From JAAZNO01 sp964508025 (lineage in GTDB: Bacteria; Chloroflexota; Anaerolineae; B4-G1; SLSP01), in contig CAZDSF010000032.1 in assembly GCA_964508025.1 (NCBI GenBank), positions 1 through 41,262 of the forward strand: DNA of 41,262 bases, in the 5' to 3' direction. Under the pieces are notes generated by a model, which saw only the letters and a list, made by a program, of their open reading frames with translations, ran no database searches and was not told where the DNA came from. The position numbers and the translations under genes are program-made. Of the stretch, positions 7,568 to 15,847 are shown piece by piece. The stretch's first letter is position 1. The number at the start of each line of letters is the position of its first letter.

Positions 7568-9568
7568 CTACTTTCCCAGCAGCGCCTTGGCTTCGGTGAT
7601 GACGTGCGCGGTGGTGAGGCCGTATTGCTCCGCCAGCACTTTGTACGGCGCGGAAGCTCCGAAGCGATCCACGCCGATGCTCGCGCCCGCCGCGCCCACA
7701 TACCGCTGCCAGCCGGTGGTGACGCCGGCTTCGATGGAGAGGCGCCGGGTTACGGCCGCCGGCAACACGGATTCGCGGTAGGCGGCAGGCTGCGCCTCGA
7801 AACGCTCCCATGAGGGCAGGCTGACGACTCGCGCTCCGATGCCCTCTTGCGCCAACGCCTGCTGCGCCTCGACGGCCAGATGCACCTCGGAGCCGGTAGC
7901 GATGAGCAGTAGATCCAGCGTCTCCAGCGGCGAATCGCGCAGTACGTAACCGCCGCGCGCGACCCCCTCCATGGCTTGCTCGAAGCGGCTGAGCGTGGGC
8001 AGGTTCTGCCGCGTCAACGCCAGGGCCACGGGACCCGTGCGGTGCTCGAGGGCGAATTTCCATGCCGCTGCGGTCTCGTTGGCATCGGCGGGGCGGATCA
8101 CGGTCATGTTGGGGATCAGCCGGAGCGACATCACCTGCTCCACCGGCTCGTGGGTGGGGCCATCTTCGCCGACGAAAATCGAGTCGTGCGTCCAGACGTA
8201 GATGACGGGCAGGCCCATCAGCGCCGCCAGCCGCACTGCCGGGCGCATGAAGTCGGAGAAGACCAGGAATGTGCCGCCGTAGACGCGCAATCCTGGATAG
8301 GTTGCCAGGCCGTTGAGCAGCCCGGCCATTCCCAGTTCTCGCACGCCAAAGCGGAAGTTGCGTCCGGCGTACTGGTTTTTCTGGAAGTCGCCATAGCCCT
8401 TGAGATACGTCTTGTTAGAAGGTTCGAGATCGGCTGAGCCGCCGAGGAGTTCTGGAATGATGGGGGCCAGAGCCGTGAGGACTTTCCCGGAGGCGGCGCG
8501 GGTGGCTACGGACTCGCCCTCGGCGGACATGGGCAGCGCTTGTTCCCAGCCGGCGGGCAATGTTCCGGCAAGCAAGCGTTGGAGCTCCGCCGCCTCTGCC
8601 GGGAAAGCGGCGGTGTACTGTTGCACCAGCGCTTGCCAGGCGGCTTCGGCGGCCTGACCGCGTTCCACGGCCTGGCGGTAGAAGGCAAGCACCTCCTCCG
8701 GCACGTAGAAAGGCTCCTGGGAAGGCCAGCCGAGCGCTTCTTTGGTCAGCCGCACTTCCTCCACACCCAGCGGCTCACCGTGCGCCTTTTCGCTGCCCTG
8801 TTTGTTGGGGCTGCCGTAGGCGATGTGCGTGTGACAGACGATAAGATGCGGCTGCCCGGCGGCGGTCTGCGCGGCCTGGAGGGCGGCGTCAATAGCATCG
8901 AGGTCGTGTCCGTCAATTTCCTGCACCTGCCAGCCGTAGGCGCGGAAGCGCGCGGGCACATCTTCCGTGAAGGTGATGTCTGTCGAACCTTCGATGGAGA
9001 TCTCATTATCATCGTAGAGATAGATGAGGTTATCCAGCCCGAGATGCCCCGCCAGCGATGCCGCCTCGTGCGTGGCGCCTTCCATCATCTCGCCATCGGA
9101 GACAAGGGCGTAGATCTTATGCTCGAAGATGGGGAAACCGGGTTTATCGAAGCGCGCGGCAAGGTGTTTCTGCGCTATCGCCATGCCCACGCCGTTGGTG
9201 AAGCCCTGTCCCAGCGGCCCGGTGGTCGTCTCGATGCCGAGGTGCGGCTCGTATTCGGGATGTCCCGGCGTCTTGCTACCCCACTGCCGGAACTGTTGCA
9301 GGTCTTCCATGCTGAGCGGAAAGCCGGTGAGATAGAGCAAGCCGTAGAGCAGCATCGAGCCGTGGCCGGCGGAGAGAATGAAGCGGTCGCGGTTGGGCCA
9401 CGTGGGGTGCGCGGGATTGACCCGCAGATAGCGCGTCCAGAGCACGTAGGCGACATCCGCCATGCCCATTGGCATCCCCGGATGGCCGGAATTGGCTTTT
9501 TGCACGGCGTCCATCGCCAGTACCCGTAACGCATTGACACACAGTTGATCGAAAGCAGTTTTTGGCAT
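7568..9568 (-). CDS. tkt: transketolase
   Basis: A 666-residue thiamine-diphosphate enzyme of the pentose phosphate or Calvin-type carbon rearrangements. It transfers two-carbon units between ketoses and aldoses in the cytoplasm. The full-length layout is present: an N-terminal ThDP-binding part with GPLGQGFTNGVGMA and VSDGEMMEGATHEAA (the GDGxxxEG-type motif, Ser in place of the first Gly), a middle PYR domain with GVRELGMAG and the THDSIFVGEDGPTHEP loop, and the C-terminal domain. ATG 9568 is preceded by GGGAGGT. It appears to be a single-gene unit ending at a strong hairpin. Confidence 0.97.
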   Translation of the reverse strand: MPKTAFDQLCVNALRVLAMDAVQKANSGHPGMPMGMADVAYVLWTRYLRVNPAHPTWPNRDRFILSAGHGSMLLYGLLYLTGFPLSMEDLQQFRQWGSKTPGHPEYEPHLGIETTTGPLGQGFTNGVGMAIAQKHLAARFDKPGFPIFEHKIYALVSDGEMMEGATHEAASLAGHLGLDNLIYLYDDNEISIEGSTDITFTEDVPARFRAYGWQVQEIDGHDLDAIDAALQAAQTAAGQPHLIVCHTHIAYGSPNKQGSEKAHGEPLGVEEVRLTKEALGWPSQEPFYVPEEVLAFYRQAVERGQAAEAAWQALVQQYTAAFPAEAAELQRLLAGTLPAGWEQALPMSAEGESVATRAASGKVLTALAPIIPELLGGSADLEPSNKTYLKGYGDFQKNQYAGRNFRFGVRELGMAGLLNGLATYPGLRVYGGTFLVFSDFMRPAVRLAALMGLPVIYVWTHDSIFVGEDGPTHEPVEQVMSLRLIPNMTVIRPADANETAAAWKFALEHRTGPVALALTRQNLPTLSRFEQAMEGVARGGYVLRDSPLETLDLLLIATGSEVHLAVEAQQALAQEGIGARVVSLPSWERFEAQPAAYRESVLPAAVTRRLSIEAGVTTGWQRYVGAAGASIGVDRFGASAPYKVLAEQYGLTTAHVITEAKALLGK

Positions 9569-9689
9569 TCAGTAACCTCCCTTGAAATAGTAATGGATGA
9601 GCAGTGAGCAGTTTACGTGTGGCGAATTGCATCCTGCTCACGATTCACTACACATATTTTTCTGCTGGATGGTGTGGACGCGGCAGTGT
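9569..9689. other. intergenic spacer with degenerate repeats
   Basis: A 121-bp spacer upstream of transketolase. It holds the transketolase ribosome-binding site and loosely repeated words (GATGAGCAGTGAGCAG). No clear promoter with good spacing was found. Confidence 0.4.
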
Positions 9690-10388
9690 CTACAAAATCA
9701 CATAGCGGCTCGGCGGTGGCGCGCCTTCCAGGGTATGCCGCTCGTTGAAGAGGCAGATGGCGCCGCCGCCACGGTAGAAATCAATGATCGAAACTGAGGC
9801 GTTATCGGCCCAGAACGGCGTGTGGCGACGCAGATCGCCGCCCGCGATGAGGGTGAACATCCCTTTGATGACGCCGCCATGGGTCACGGCGGCGACGGTC
9901 TTGCCGCGATGCGCCTGCTGGATGTGCTCCCAGAACGCTACGATCCGCGCCGCCAGATCGGTTTCATCTTCCATGCCGGGAATGCGCGGGCGCGTCATGG
10001 GTGAATCCCAGCCCACGTTGAGCCAGACCTGGAGCTCTTGATACAACGCCGGGTATCGCTGCGCCAGCTCGTCCAGATTGCAATCGGACACGATCCCGAA
10101 ATCAAATTCGATGATATCGTGATTGCATTGCGGCTCCAGGCCGATATAGCTGCCGATGATGGTCGCGGTTTCGTGGGCGCGTGTGAGCGGGCTGGTGTAG
10201 AGCACATCAATGGCGTAGCGGTCACGGAGCCATGCGCCGGCGCGATGGGCTTGCTCGCGCCCGTGCTCGTCGAGCGGAATTTCCGTGCGCCCCTGAATGC
10301 GCCCGCTGGCGTTGTGGTTGGTGCGTCCGTGCCGCACCAAAATCAGACGGGTCAGGTCGGTAGGTATTGTTTCAAAAAGGCCTGGCAT
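9690..10388 (-). CDS. histidine phosphatase family protein (phosphoglycerate mutase-like)
   Basis: A 232-residue member of histidine phosphatase branch 1. The catalytic LVRHGRTNHN motif carries the nucleophilic His near residue 19. TSPLTRAHETA (second Arg), an acidic FDFG segment and VTHGGVIKGM (second His, about residue 165) complete the active site. The family dephosphorylates sugar phosphates, cofactor precursors such as alpha-ribazole phosphate, or small phosphoesters; the substrate is not evident. I chose ATG 10388, with AGGA eight bases upstream, over an in-frame TTG at 10391. It lies upstream of transketolase on the same strand, 121 bp away. Confidence 0.9.
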   Translation of the reverse strand: MPGLFETIPTDLTRLILVRHGRTNHNASGRIQGRTEIPLDEHGREQAHRAGAWLRDRYAIDVLYTSPLTRAHETATIIGSYIGLEPQCNHDIIEFDFGIVSDCNLDELAQRYPALYQELQVWLNVGWDSPMTRPRIPGMEDETDLAARIVAFWEHIQQAHRGKTVAAVTHGGVIKGMFTLIAGGDLRRHTPFWADNASVSIIDFYRGGGAICLFNERHTLEGAPPPSRYVIL

Positions 10389-10484
10389 CAAGATGTCCTT
10401 GTATCGTTGAAGTCGTCACGCACCAAGTTTACCGTATTTTGAGCCAGCCGCCAATGTGGAAATGGCGCAACTTGCGGAGCGTGG

Positions 10485-10490
10485 TATAGT
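10485..10490 (+). promoter_or_regulatory. possible extended -10 promoter for the TspO-like gene
   Basis: TATAGT at 10485-10490 is preceded by TGG (an extended -10 element) and lies about 50 bp before the ATG at 10542. The -35 position is poor. Confidence 0.35.
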
Positions 10491-10541
10491 TCTTGGAGAT
10501 GTGTGCCTCGAAGTTCGTAGCATTTTCTGGAGGGGACCTAC

Positions 10542-11312
10542 ATGAACAAGCCTGTTGTGCGTCAACTTGTCAATGTGCTGATAACCCTGGCGGTGATCGT
10601 GATCAATACGCTCGCCAATGCCTTGCCGCTGAACGGTTTGAACACGGGCGAGATCTCCGATCGCTTTGCCATCTTCTTTGTGCCGGCGGGGTATGTCTTT
10701 TCCATCTGGGGGCTGATCTATTTGGGGCTGCTGGCTTTCGCCATTTACCAGGCCTTGCCCGCGCAGCGTGAGAATCCTCACACCGCGCGGATTGGCTATG
10801 CTTATGCGCTGAGCGGCATCGCCAACATCGCCTGGATCTTCTTCTGGCACTATGAACGTTTCGCCTTGACCCTACCCGCTATGCTGGTCATTCTCGGCAG
10901 CCTCATCTTCATCTTTTTACGGCTTTGGCAGGGGCGCGCCGAAATGCGCTCCGCTGACCGTTGGGCCATTGCGCTGCCCTTCAACATCTACCTGGGATGG
11001 ATCAGTGTTGCCACCGTTGCCAATGTTACCCAACTCCTCTACTACCTGGGCTGGGACGGCTGGGGTATCGCGCCGGAGGTCTGGGCGCTGGTGATGCTAA
11101 TCGTGGCGGCTGGGATTGCCATCGCCATGAGCGTGCGCCATCAGAACGTAGCCTACGCGGGGGTTTTCGTGTGGGCTTACATCGGCATTGCCGTCAAACA
11201 CGCGGATACGGCGCTTGTAGGAGCGCCTGCCGGCATTCTGGCGGCTGTGATTGGCGCGGCGCTGCTCGCTAGCGGCCCGTTGCGCCGTGTAGTTCAGCGT
11301 CCGCACGCTTGA
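10542..11312 (+). CDS. TspO/MBR-like tryptophan-rich sensory membrane protein
   Basis: A 256-residue integral membrane protein with about six to seven hydrophobic helices. The motif FVPAGYVFSIWGLIYLGLL near residue 45 resembles the P-x-W-x-x-x-Y region of TspO/MBR proteins. The rest is Trp/Tyr-rich (FFWHYERF, LYYLGWDGWG). Classical TspO proteins are about 155 residues with five helices; this longer form matches an extended tryptophan-rich sensory protein type I associate with Chloroflexota and actinobacteria. TspO proteins bind porphyrins or sterols, but the ligand here is unknown. ATG 10542 has GGAGGGG upstream. A hairpin-forming inverted repeat follows the gene. Confidence 0.75.
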   Translation: MNKPVVRQLVNVLITLAVIVINTLANALPLNGLNTGEISDRFAIFFVPAGYVFSIWGLIYLGLLAFAIYQALPAQRENPHTARIGYAYALSGIANIAWIFFWHYERFALTLPAMLVILGSLIFIFLRLWQGRAEMRSADRWAIALPFNIYLGWISVATVANVTQLLYYLGWDGWGIAPEVWALVMLIVAAGIAIAMSVRHQNVAYAGVFVWAYIGIAVKHADTALVGAPAGILAAVIGAALLASGPLRRVVQRPHA

Positions 11313-11356
11313 GTTTTATCATAGCGCAGCCTCTCAATCGTGCATCTTGGTGCAGA

Positions 11357-11399
11357 CGTGTTTTTCGCTTCCGTGCGCAGCGCGACAGCGAAAAACACG
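11357..11399. repeat. 13-bp perfect inverted repeat downstream of the TspO-like gene
   Basis: CGTGTTTTTCGCT at 11357-11369 and its exact complement at 11387-11399, with a 17-nt loop. It begins 45 bp after the stop codon. It could act as a terminator, although the T-run is in the stem rather than after it. Confidence 0.55.
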
Positions 11400-11472
11400 C
11401 TTCGATTTGCAGCTTTAGCCGTTCTTTGTTGTGGCAAACGGGAAAACGCCGAACAGTGCCGCGTAACTCTCG

Positions 11473-11501
11473 TTGGTATTTCGCTCACGTTGTGCTATAC
11501 T
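11473..11501 (+). promoter_or_regulatory. predicted sigma70-type promoter for the HEAT-repeat gene
   Basis: TTGGTA at 11473-11478, a 17-nt spacer and TATACT at 11496-11501 with an upstream TG (extended -10). It lies about 50 bp before the proposed start codon. Confidence 0.6.
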
Positions 11502-11553
11502 GGCTATACCTGATTGAGAATCGGGGCATAATAATGTGAGAAAGGATTGGGAA

Positions 11554-12810
11554 GTGAGTCAAAATGGATCCTCACCGCCTGTATCGCCTGCCGTTCGTCG
11601 CTGCATCGAAAATCTCGAAAGTCCTAACCCTCGCCAACGTTCACAAGCCGCTGGAGAACTAGGGGAAAGCCGCGTTGTCGAAGCGGTCCCCGCGCTGATC
11701 CGGGTCCTTGATGAAGATGTCAATACGTATGTTCGTACTGCCGCCGCCGAGGCGCTCGGTCACATTGGCGATCCCCAGGCCATTTTTCCCCTGGTGGACG
11801 CGATGCGTGATCCCAGCTCCTTTGTCCGTCGCGCCGCCGCCATCGCGCTAGGTCAGCTGGAAGCCAAAGAGGCGCAAGTCGCGCTCATTCATGCCTTGGA
11901 TGACCCCAATCTCTACGTCCGGCGCGCCGCCATCAATGCCATCGGCAAGTTGGGGATCAACGATCTGGGGAAGGTGCTGCTCGCTCGCCTGGACACGAAT
12001 GACCCGCGTATGCGCCGCACCATTATCACCGCGCTGCGCCGGCTCAAGACCCGTGACGCGGTTCCCGCAATGGTCGCCATGCTGGAAACTTACATGAATG
12101 AGCCAGGCCCGCGCGACTTGCCGGTGGTCAAGACGCTGGTGATTGCGTTGGGCGATTTGCGCGCCAAGGAAGCCGTGCCGGTTTTGATCACCGCCTTACG
12201 CGGTTATGTGGGTGCGCGGTCGCTGGCGGCGGCTTCGTTGGGACAGATTGGCGATCCCCAGGCTTGCTCCGCGTTGGTAGAGGCGTTAGCCGATCCGAGC
12301 GCCAGCCTGCGCTTGGCGGCGCTTCGCAGTCTGGGACGTCTCGGATGCCCGAAGACCGCGCCCGTCGTGCGAGAATTTCTCTCATCCGCAGATCCGCGCT
12401 TGCGTCGGGTTGCCGCCATTACTCTGGGGCACCTGCGCGACCGGGATTCCATTCCCACGTTGATTGCGATGGCGCGCGAGGATGCCAGCCCGCTGGTGCG
12501 CCCCGTGGCGGTGGAAGCGCTGGGCCTCATCGGCGACCCGTGTGTGCTGGAGCATTTGCTGCCGTTGGCGAAAGATACCAACGCCTATGTGCGCGCGGCG
12601 CTTTCGCAGGCCCTTTGCGCGTTGGATGATGGCTCTCCCGCGGTGGAACAGGCGCTCAAGAAGCTCCTCGGTGATGATGTGCGGCACGTGGCTTCTGCCG
12701 CGCAGCAAGCCCAGGAGACGCGCCACGAACAATCCCGCGAGGAAATTGCCGCCGCTTGCACGACGGATAAGAAAAGCTCCTGGCTGCGACGGCTTCTGCA
12801 TTTGGGCTGA
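11554..12810 (+). CDS. HEAT-repeat protein
   Basis: A 418-residue protein made almost entirely of about eleven 31-residue HEAT/PBS-lyase-type repeats with the signature VRxAAAxALGxIGDPxAxxxLxxAL (for example YVRTAAAEALGHIGDPQ and LRRVAAITLGHLRDRD). They stack into a curved solenoid for protein binding. Residues 1-20 are low complexity, and the C-terminal 40 residues are charged and end in a basic Trp-containing tail (SSWLRRLLHLG). I prefer GTG 11554, which has AAAGGA seven bases upstream, over an in-frame GTG at 11536. Similar proteins act as scaffolds or in phycobilin-lyase-like roles; no partner is visible. It is a single-gene unit with its own promoter and terminator. Confidence 0.85.
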   Translation: MSQNGSSPPVSPAVRRCIENLESPNPRQRSQAAGELGESRVVEAVPALIRVLDEDVNTYVRTAAAEALGHIGDPQAIFPLVDAMRDPSSFVRRAAAIALGQLEAKEAQVALIHALDDPNLYVRRAAINAIGKLGINDLGKVLLARLDTNDPRMRRTIITALRRLKTRDAVPAMVAMLETYMNEPGPRDLPVVKTLVIALGDLRAKEAVPVLITALRGYVGARSLAAASLGQIGDPQACSALVEALADPSASLRLAALRSLGRLGCPKTAPVVREFLSSADPRLRRVAAITLGHLRDRDSIPTLIAMAREDASPLVRPVAVEALGLIGDPCVLEHLLPLAKDTNAYVRAALSQALCALDDGSPAVEQALKKLLGDDVRHVASAAQQAQETRHEQSREEIAAACTTDKKSSWLRRLLHLG

Positions 12811-12842
12811 GCCGCAACTGCGCAACCGAGATTCCAGATTCC

Positions 12843-12873
12843 AGCGGGCGCGAAGATCATCTTCGCGCCCGCT
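12843..12873. terminator. bidirectional hairpin terminator
   Basis: A near-continuous palindrome: AGCGGGCGCGAAGAT at 12843-12857, one central base, and its complement at 12859-12873. It sits between the convergent HEAT-repeat and DUF5107 genes. Confidence 0.75.
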
Positions 12874-12892
12874 GTAGTAGCCTGCTGGAAGT

Positions 12893-14464
12893 TTAGTACG
12901 GCGTGAGTTCCACCAACCGCACCCCGTTTTGCCAAATTTCCAACACCCAGCCGCCGCCGCTGCCGCTGATGAATTGTCGGAATGGCGCATCTGGTCCGAC
13001 TTGCGCCGGGAACACGCCGCGCGGCTCGTTGTTCTGTTTGACGACCAGGTCCACGGTCAATGGCCGGGGCGCGTATAGCCCCACCGAGACGCCTTCCGCC
13101 GTCTGTTTGAAGCCCGCCGCCATCTCGGCGTTGGCCCACGCCAGCCCGCCGATGCCATGGATGGCGTACCAGCGTTCCTCCCAGGTGAGCGCCTGTCCTG
13201 CTGGCAGTTGCAGATAATCCTCCGGGAAGAAACTGCGATTCAGCCCACCCCACAGCTCAAAGTAGCGGCTGCCATCTTCGGTGAAAATATCGGCGGGCAG
13301 ATCGCCCAGACAGAAGAGCTTCACCCCTTGCGCAATCGTCGGTGGATAGGTGCGCACGACGCCGAGCTCTGCTGCCTCGTCATACGCGCCCATTGCGCCC
13401 GACGTCTGTGCAGCGAATAGCCCCAGGTAATACTGCCAGGCGCTATAGCGGCTGAAGTCCCGGTTGTTGTGAACGGGCCAGCTGATGGGGGTGTACGGCT
13501 CCAGCCCAAAACCGTCGCCCGCCGAATGTACAATCATGTGCGATGTGGGTACCCAGAAGCGCAGCGCCGGCGAGGGGCTGTTGCTGCCGGAAAGCGTGAG
13601 CATTGCGTTGATCCAGAACATCAGTGGTTGGGTCTTGTCGGTTGGATTGGTGATGCGCGGCGTGATCGAGAGGGCATTGTCGCCTTCGTACAGCCGCAAC
13701 GTGATCTCGATGATCATGCCGGTGCGATCATCCGTATCCCAAACGCGCACGCCGCGCCAGCTATCGCCGGAGAGCAGCTGGTGCCGCCACGGACGGTACT
13801 CGTTGAGGCCATGTTCATCCACTGGGAAAGCCCATTCCAGACCGCCGGTCGCCAGCCACCAGCCGCGATAGCCCCAATTGGCGTAGACGGGCATGATGAC
13901 GGGGTTCTCGTAGGTGAGTTTCTTCCCCGTGATGCGATCTTCCCAGCGCAGAATGCGCCCTCCGATGGCGGGCAAGACGGTGATGCGGGTGAAGCTGTTC
14001 TCCAGGATCACCGCCGTGTAGGTGCGGGGCGTCAGCGGCCCCATCAAGTCGCGGTTGAAGTCGGGATACGGGTGGTATGGCGCGCCGGGATCAGAAGGGA
14101 CGAGCGCCTGCTCCCAGCCATAGCTCATCAACGTGATGGGCGTCTCGTAAACGGCGAGCGCCCAATCTTTCATCACCGTGGGCAAGTAAACTTCTGGAGT
14201 GATAGTGGTGGTGGGCGTGAGCACCGCTGCGGCGACTGTGCTTGTGGTTGTGGGTGTTTTCGGGGCCGCCAGCGTCGAGGTGGTCGCCGGCAGGGGCGTC
14301 GCGGTGGGCGGGAGGGGCGCGGCGGTCGCGGTTGCCGGCGCCGGCAATGTTGCTGTGGGTGAAGGAGAGGGGATCGGCTCGGCGACGCTGTTCAATGCGG
14401 TGCAGGCGGTGAGCAATAGCGCCAGAGCCAGCCAGGGCCAATGGAATCGCCAATCAGTTTTCAT
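12893..14464 (-). CDS. DUF5107-type lipoprotein (mutarotase-like fold)
   Basis: A 523-residue predicted lipoprotein. Residues 1-22 form a signal sequence with lipobox LTAC. About 60 residues of Thr/Ala/Pro linker follow (SPTATLPAPATATAA type), which should extend from the membrane. The globular part (about 110-523) has the galactose-mutarotase-like beta-sandwich pattern of DUF5107: ITVLPAIGGRILRWEDRITGK, NWGYRGWWLATGGLEWAFP, WEERWYAIHGIGG. The family is linked to carbohydrate recognition or processing. I chose ATG 14464 because GGGAGGT lies eight bases upstream; an in-frame ATG at 14470 is too close to it. No sugar-transport or hydrolase neighbours are present. Confidence 0.85.
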   Translation of the reverse strand: MKTDWRFHWPWLALALLLTACTALNSVAEPIPSPSPTATLPAPATATAAPLPPTATPLPATTSTLAAPKTPTTTSTVAAAVLTPTTTITPEVYLPTVMKDWALAVYETPITLMSYGWEQALVPSDPGAPYHPYPDFNRDLMGPLTPRTYTAVILENSFTRITVLPAIGGRILRWEDRITGKKLTYENPVIMPVYANWGYRGWWLATGGLEWAFPVDEHGLNEYRPWRHQLLSGDSWRGVRVWDTDDRTGMIIEITLRLYEGDNALSITPRITNPTDKTQPLMFWINAMLTLSGSNSPSPALRFWVPTSHMIVHSAGDGFGLEPYTPISWPVHNNRDFSRYSAWQYYLGLFAAQTSGAMGAYDEAAELGVVRTYPPTIAQGVKLFCLGDLPADIFTEDGSRYFELWGGLNRSFFPEDYLQLPAGQALTWEERWYAIHGIGGLAWANAEMAAGFKQTAEGVSVGLYAPRPLTVDLVVKQNNEPRGVFPAQVGPDAPFRQFISGSGGGWVLEIWQNGVRLVELTPY

Positions 14465-14544
14465 CACCATGACCTCCCTGGGAATTCCACAAATCAGCAC
14501 ATCTCACCAATTTGCCGGCTTTCATGCCGCCCTCTAATGCGCAA

Positions 14545-14577
14545 ACGACGTGACCTCCGCGCAGAAGGTCACGTCGT
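14545..14577 (-). terminator. hairpin terminator after the DUF4870 gene
   Basis: ACGACGTGACCT at 14545-14556, a 9-nt loop and its exact complement at 14566-14577. It lies just past the stop of the DUF4870 gene and before the start of the DUF5107 gene. Confidence 0.65.
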
Positions 14578-14602
14578 CGCCAGGTGAACGGATGGCGCGC
14601 AG

Positions 14603-15100
14603 CTAATTCAACAGGTTGAGCGCCCAGTCGCCAACGAGCCAGTAGCGGAAATCCTCGCCGTTGTTGCACTGAATCGCGGCGATAATGCCATAGACCACCG
14701 CAATGAGGGGGAACGCCGCCAGCACAATGGTGGCGATCACGGCGAAGGGCACCAGCAGGAGGCCCACCAACACGGCAATGAGCACCCCTACGATGGCCCA
14801 CACCAGCACGATCAGCAACCCGCCGCCAGCCCAGAAAATCAACTGGAAGATCAGGGCTTGCAGGGCTTGGTAAGCCACATAGCGGGAGCGGTCGCGGTAG
14901 ACCAGATAGATGATCAGCGCCGCGGCGACGCCCAAAAAGCCAGTCACCAGATTGAGCAGCACACTGAGGTGCGCCAGCATTGCCCATAGGCGTTCATCGG
15001 CCGGGGAGAGCGGTGCGGGCGGTTGCATGGGTGGCGCAACCGGAGCCGGGCGCGCGGGTGGGGTCGGCATTTCATAGACTTCATTTTTAGTTTCCATCAT
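14603..15100 (-). CDS. DUF4870 family membrane protein
   Basis: A 165-residue protein. A Pro/Ala-rich cytoplasmic N-terminus (about 30 residues) is followed by the DUF4870 core: DERLWAMLAHLSVLLNLVTGFLG, a polar YRDRSRYVAYQALQAL segment, then two to three more hydrophobic helices. The family is common in bacteria and has no established function; it resembles small Tic20-like membrane proteins. ATG 15100 follows AAAGGAGAT. It is flanked by its own terminator and appears to be a single-gene unit. Confidence 0.88.
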   Translation of the reverse strand: MMETKNEVYEMPTPPARPAPVAPPMQPPAPLSPADERLWAMLAHLSVLLNLVTGFLGVAAALIIYLVYRDRSRYVAYQALQALIFQLIFWAGGGLLIVLVWAIVGVLIAVLVGLLLVPFAVIATIVLAAFPLIAVVYGIIAAIQCNNGEDFRYWLVGDWALNLLN

Positions 15101-15190
15101 TTCATCTCCTTTAACATGATCTCGACGTGTCTCTATGAGTAATACGTGGAGACCTGTTAAAGGTTGCGCCCCAGCCTCAACCCGCTCCCC

Positions 15191-15772
15191 TTATGGCTTT
15201 TCCTCCATGAATTTCTCCACCTGATACAGGCTGATTTTGACATCGGGCCAACGCCAGGCATTCGCCGGCAGCCCGGCTTTCTGGCACAGATGGCCCAGAA
15301 ATTGCTCTGGTTCAGGCAGCTGCTCCCACACCTGGGGCAGGAAGGTGGCGCGATTCCAACCGCGTTCCAGGACCACGCCATCTACTCCGGGGCGCAGCTT
15401 TTGCAGCAAGTCCTGCGGATCGGTGTAGGCCACTGGCTGCGGTTCGGAGAGCACCGAGATCTCAATGCGCAGGTGGGGAAATTCCGAATCCATCAACGGT
15501 GGGAAGCGCGGATCGTCAAAGGCGGCGTCCACCGCGTGCCGTTGCACATCTGCTGCCAACGGGCGATGCGCCTGCAGCGACCCAATGCACCCCCGCAACT
15601 GCCCATCCAACGTGAGGGTAACAAATGCGGCGCCTTTGGCTTGTAAACGCGGCGGCAGCTGCTCGAGCGCCAGCTCGGGCGCGGCGGCGTCGCTCAACGC
15701 CTCGCGGATGGCTTCCCGCGCCAGCGTCAACAGGATTTGTCTTTCTTCGGCGGTCAAGAGTTGCATTTCCAT
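15191..15772 (-). CDS. amrA: AmmeMemoRadiSam system protein A (AMMECR1 domain)
   Basis: A 193-residue AMMECR1-domain protein. Hallmarks are TLDGQLRGCIGSLQAHRPL with the conserved LRGCIG near residue 80, then DAAFDDPRFPPL, EISVLSEPQPV, DGVVLERGWNRATFLPQVWEQL and the C-terminal lysine-rich tail. AMMECR1 co-occurs with Memo and a radical SAM protein in many prokaryotes, but the reaction is unknown. ATG 15772 has AGGAGA seven bases upstream. It is the last gene of the minus-strand run S1-like protein, radical SAM enzyme, Memo, AMMECR1, which argues for joint expression. Confidence 0.92.
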   Translation of the reverse strand: MEMQLLTAEERQILLTLAREAIREALSDAAAPELALEQLPPRLQAKGAAFVTLTLDGQLRGCIGSLQAHRPLAADVQRHAVDAAFDDPRFPPLMDSEFPHLRIEISVLSEPQPVAYTDPQDLLQKLRPGVDGVVLERGWNRATFLPQVWEQLPEPEQFLGHLCQKAGLPANAWRWPDVKISLYQVEKFMEEKP

Positions 15773-15847
15773 CGTTGATTCTCCTGAACAGAAGCCTTCA
15801 TGCCAGATTCGTTTGGGTCTGGTTTGTGTGATCAGGACGGTCTCGCG

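Noticed and set aside
7191..8063. A 290-residue minus-strand frame over the small membrane gene and the transketolase end
   Set aside because: Its sequence is Arg/His/Gly-rich shadow, and it crosses a strong terminator and two better supported genes.
11309..11539. A 76-residue plus-strand frame between the TspO-like and HEAT-repeat genes
   Set aside because: It spans an inverted repeat and the predicted promoter, and has no ribosome-binding site or family features.
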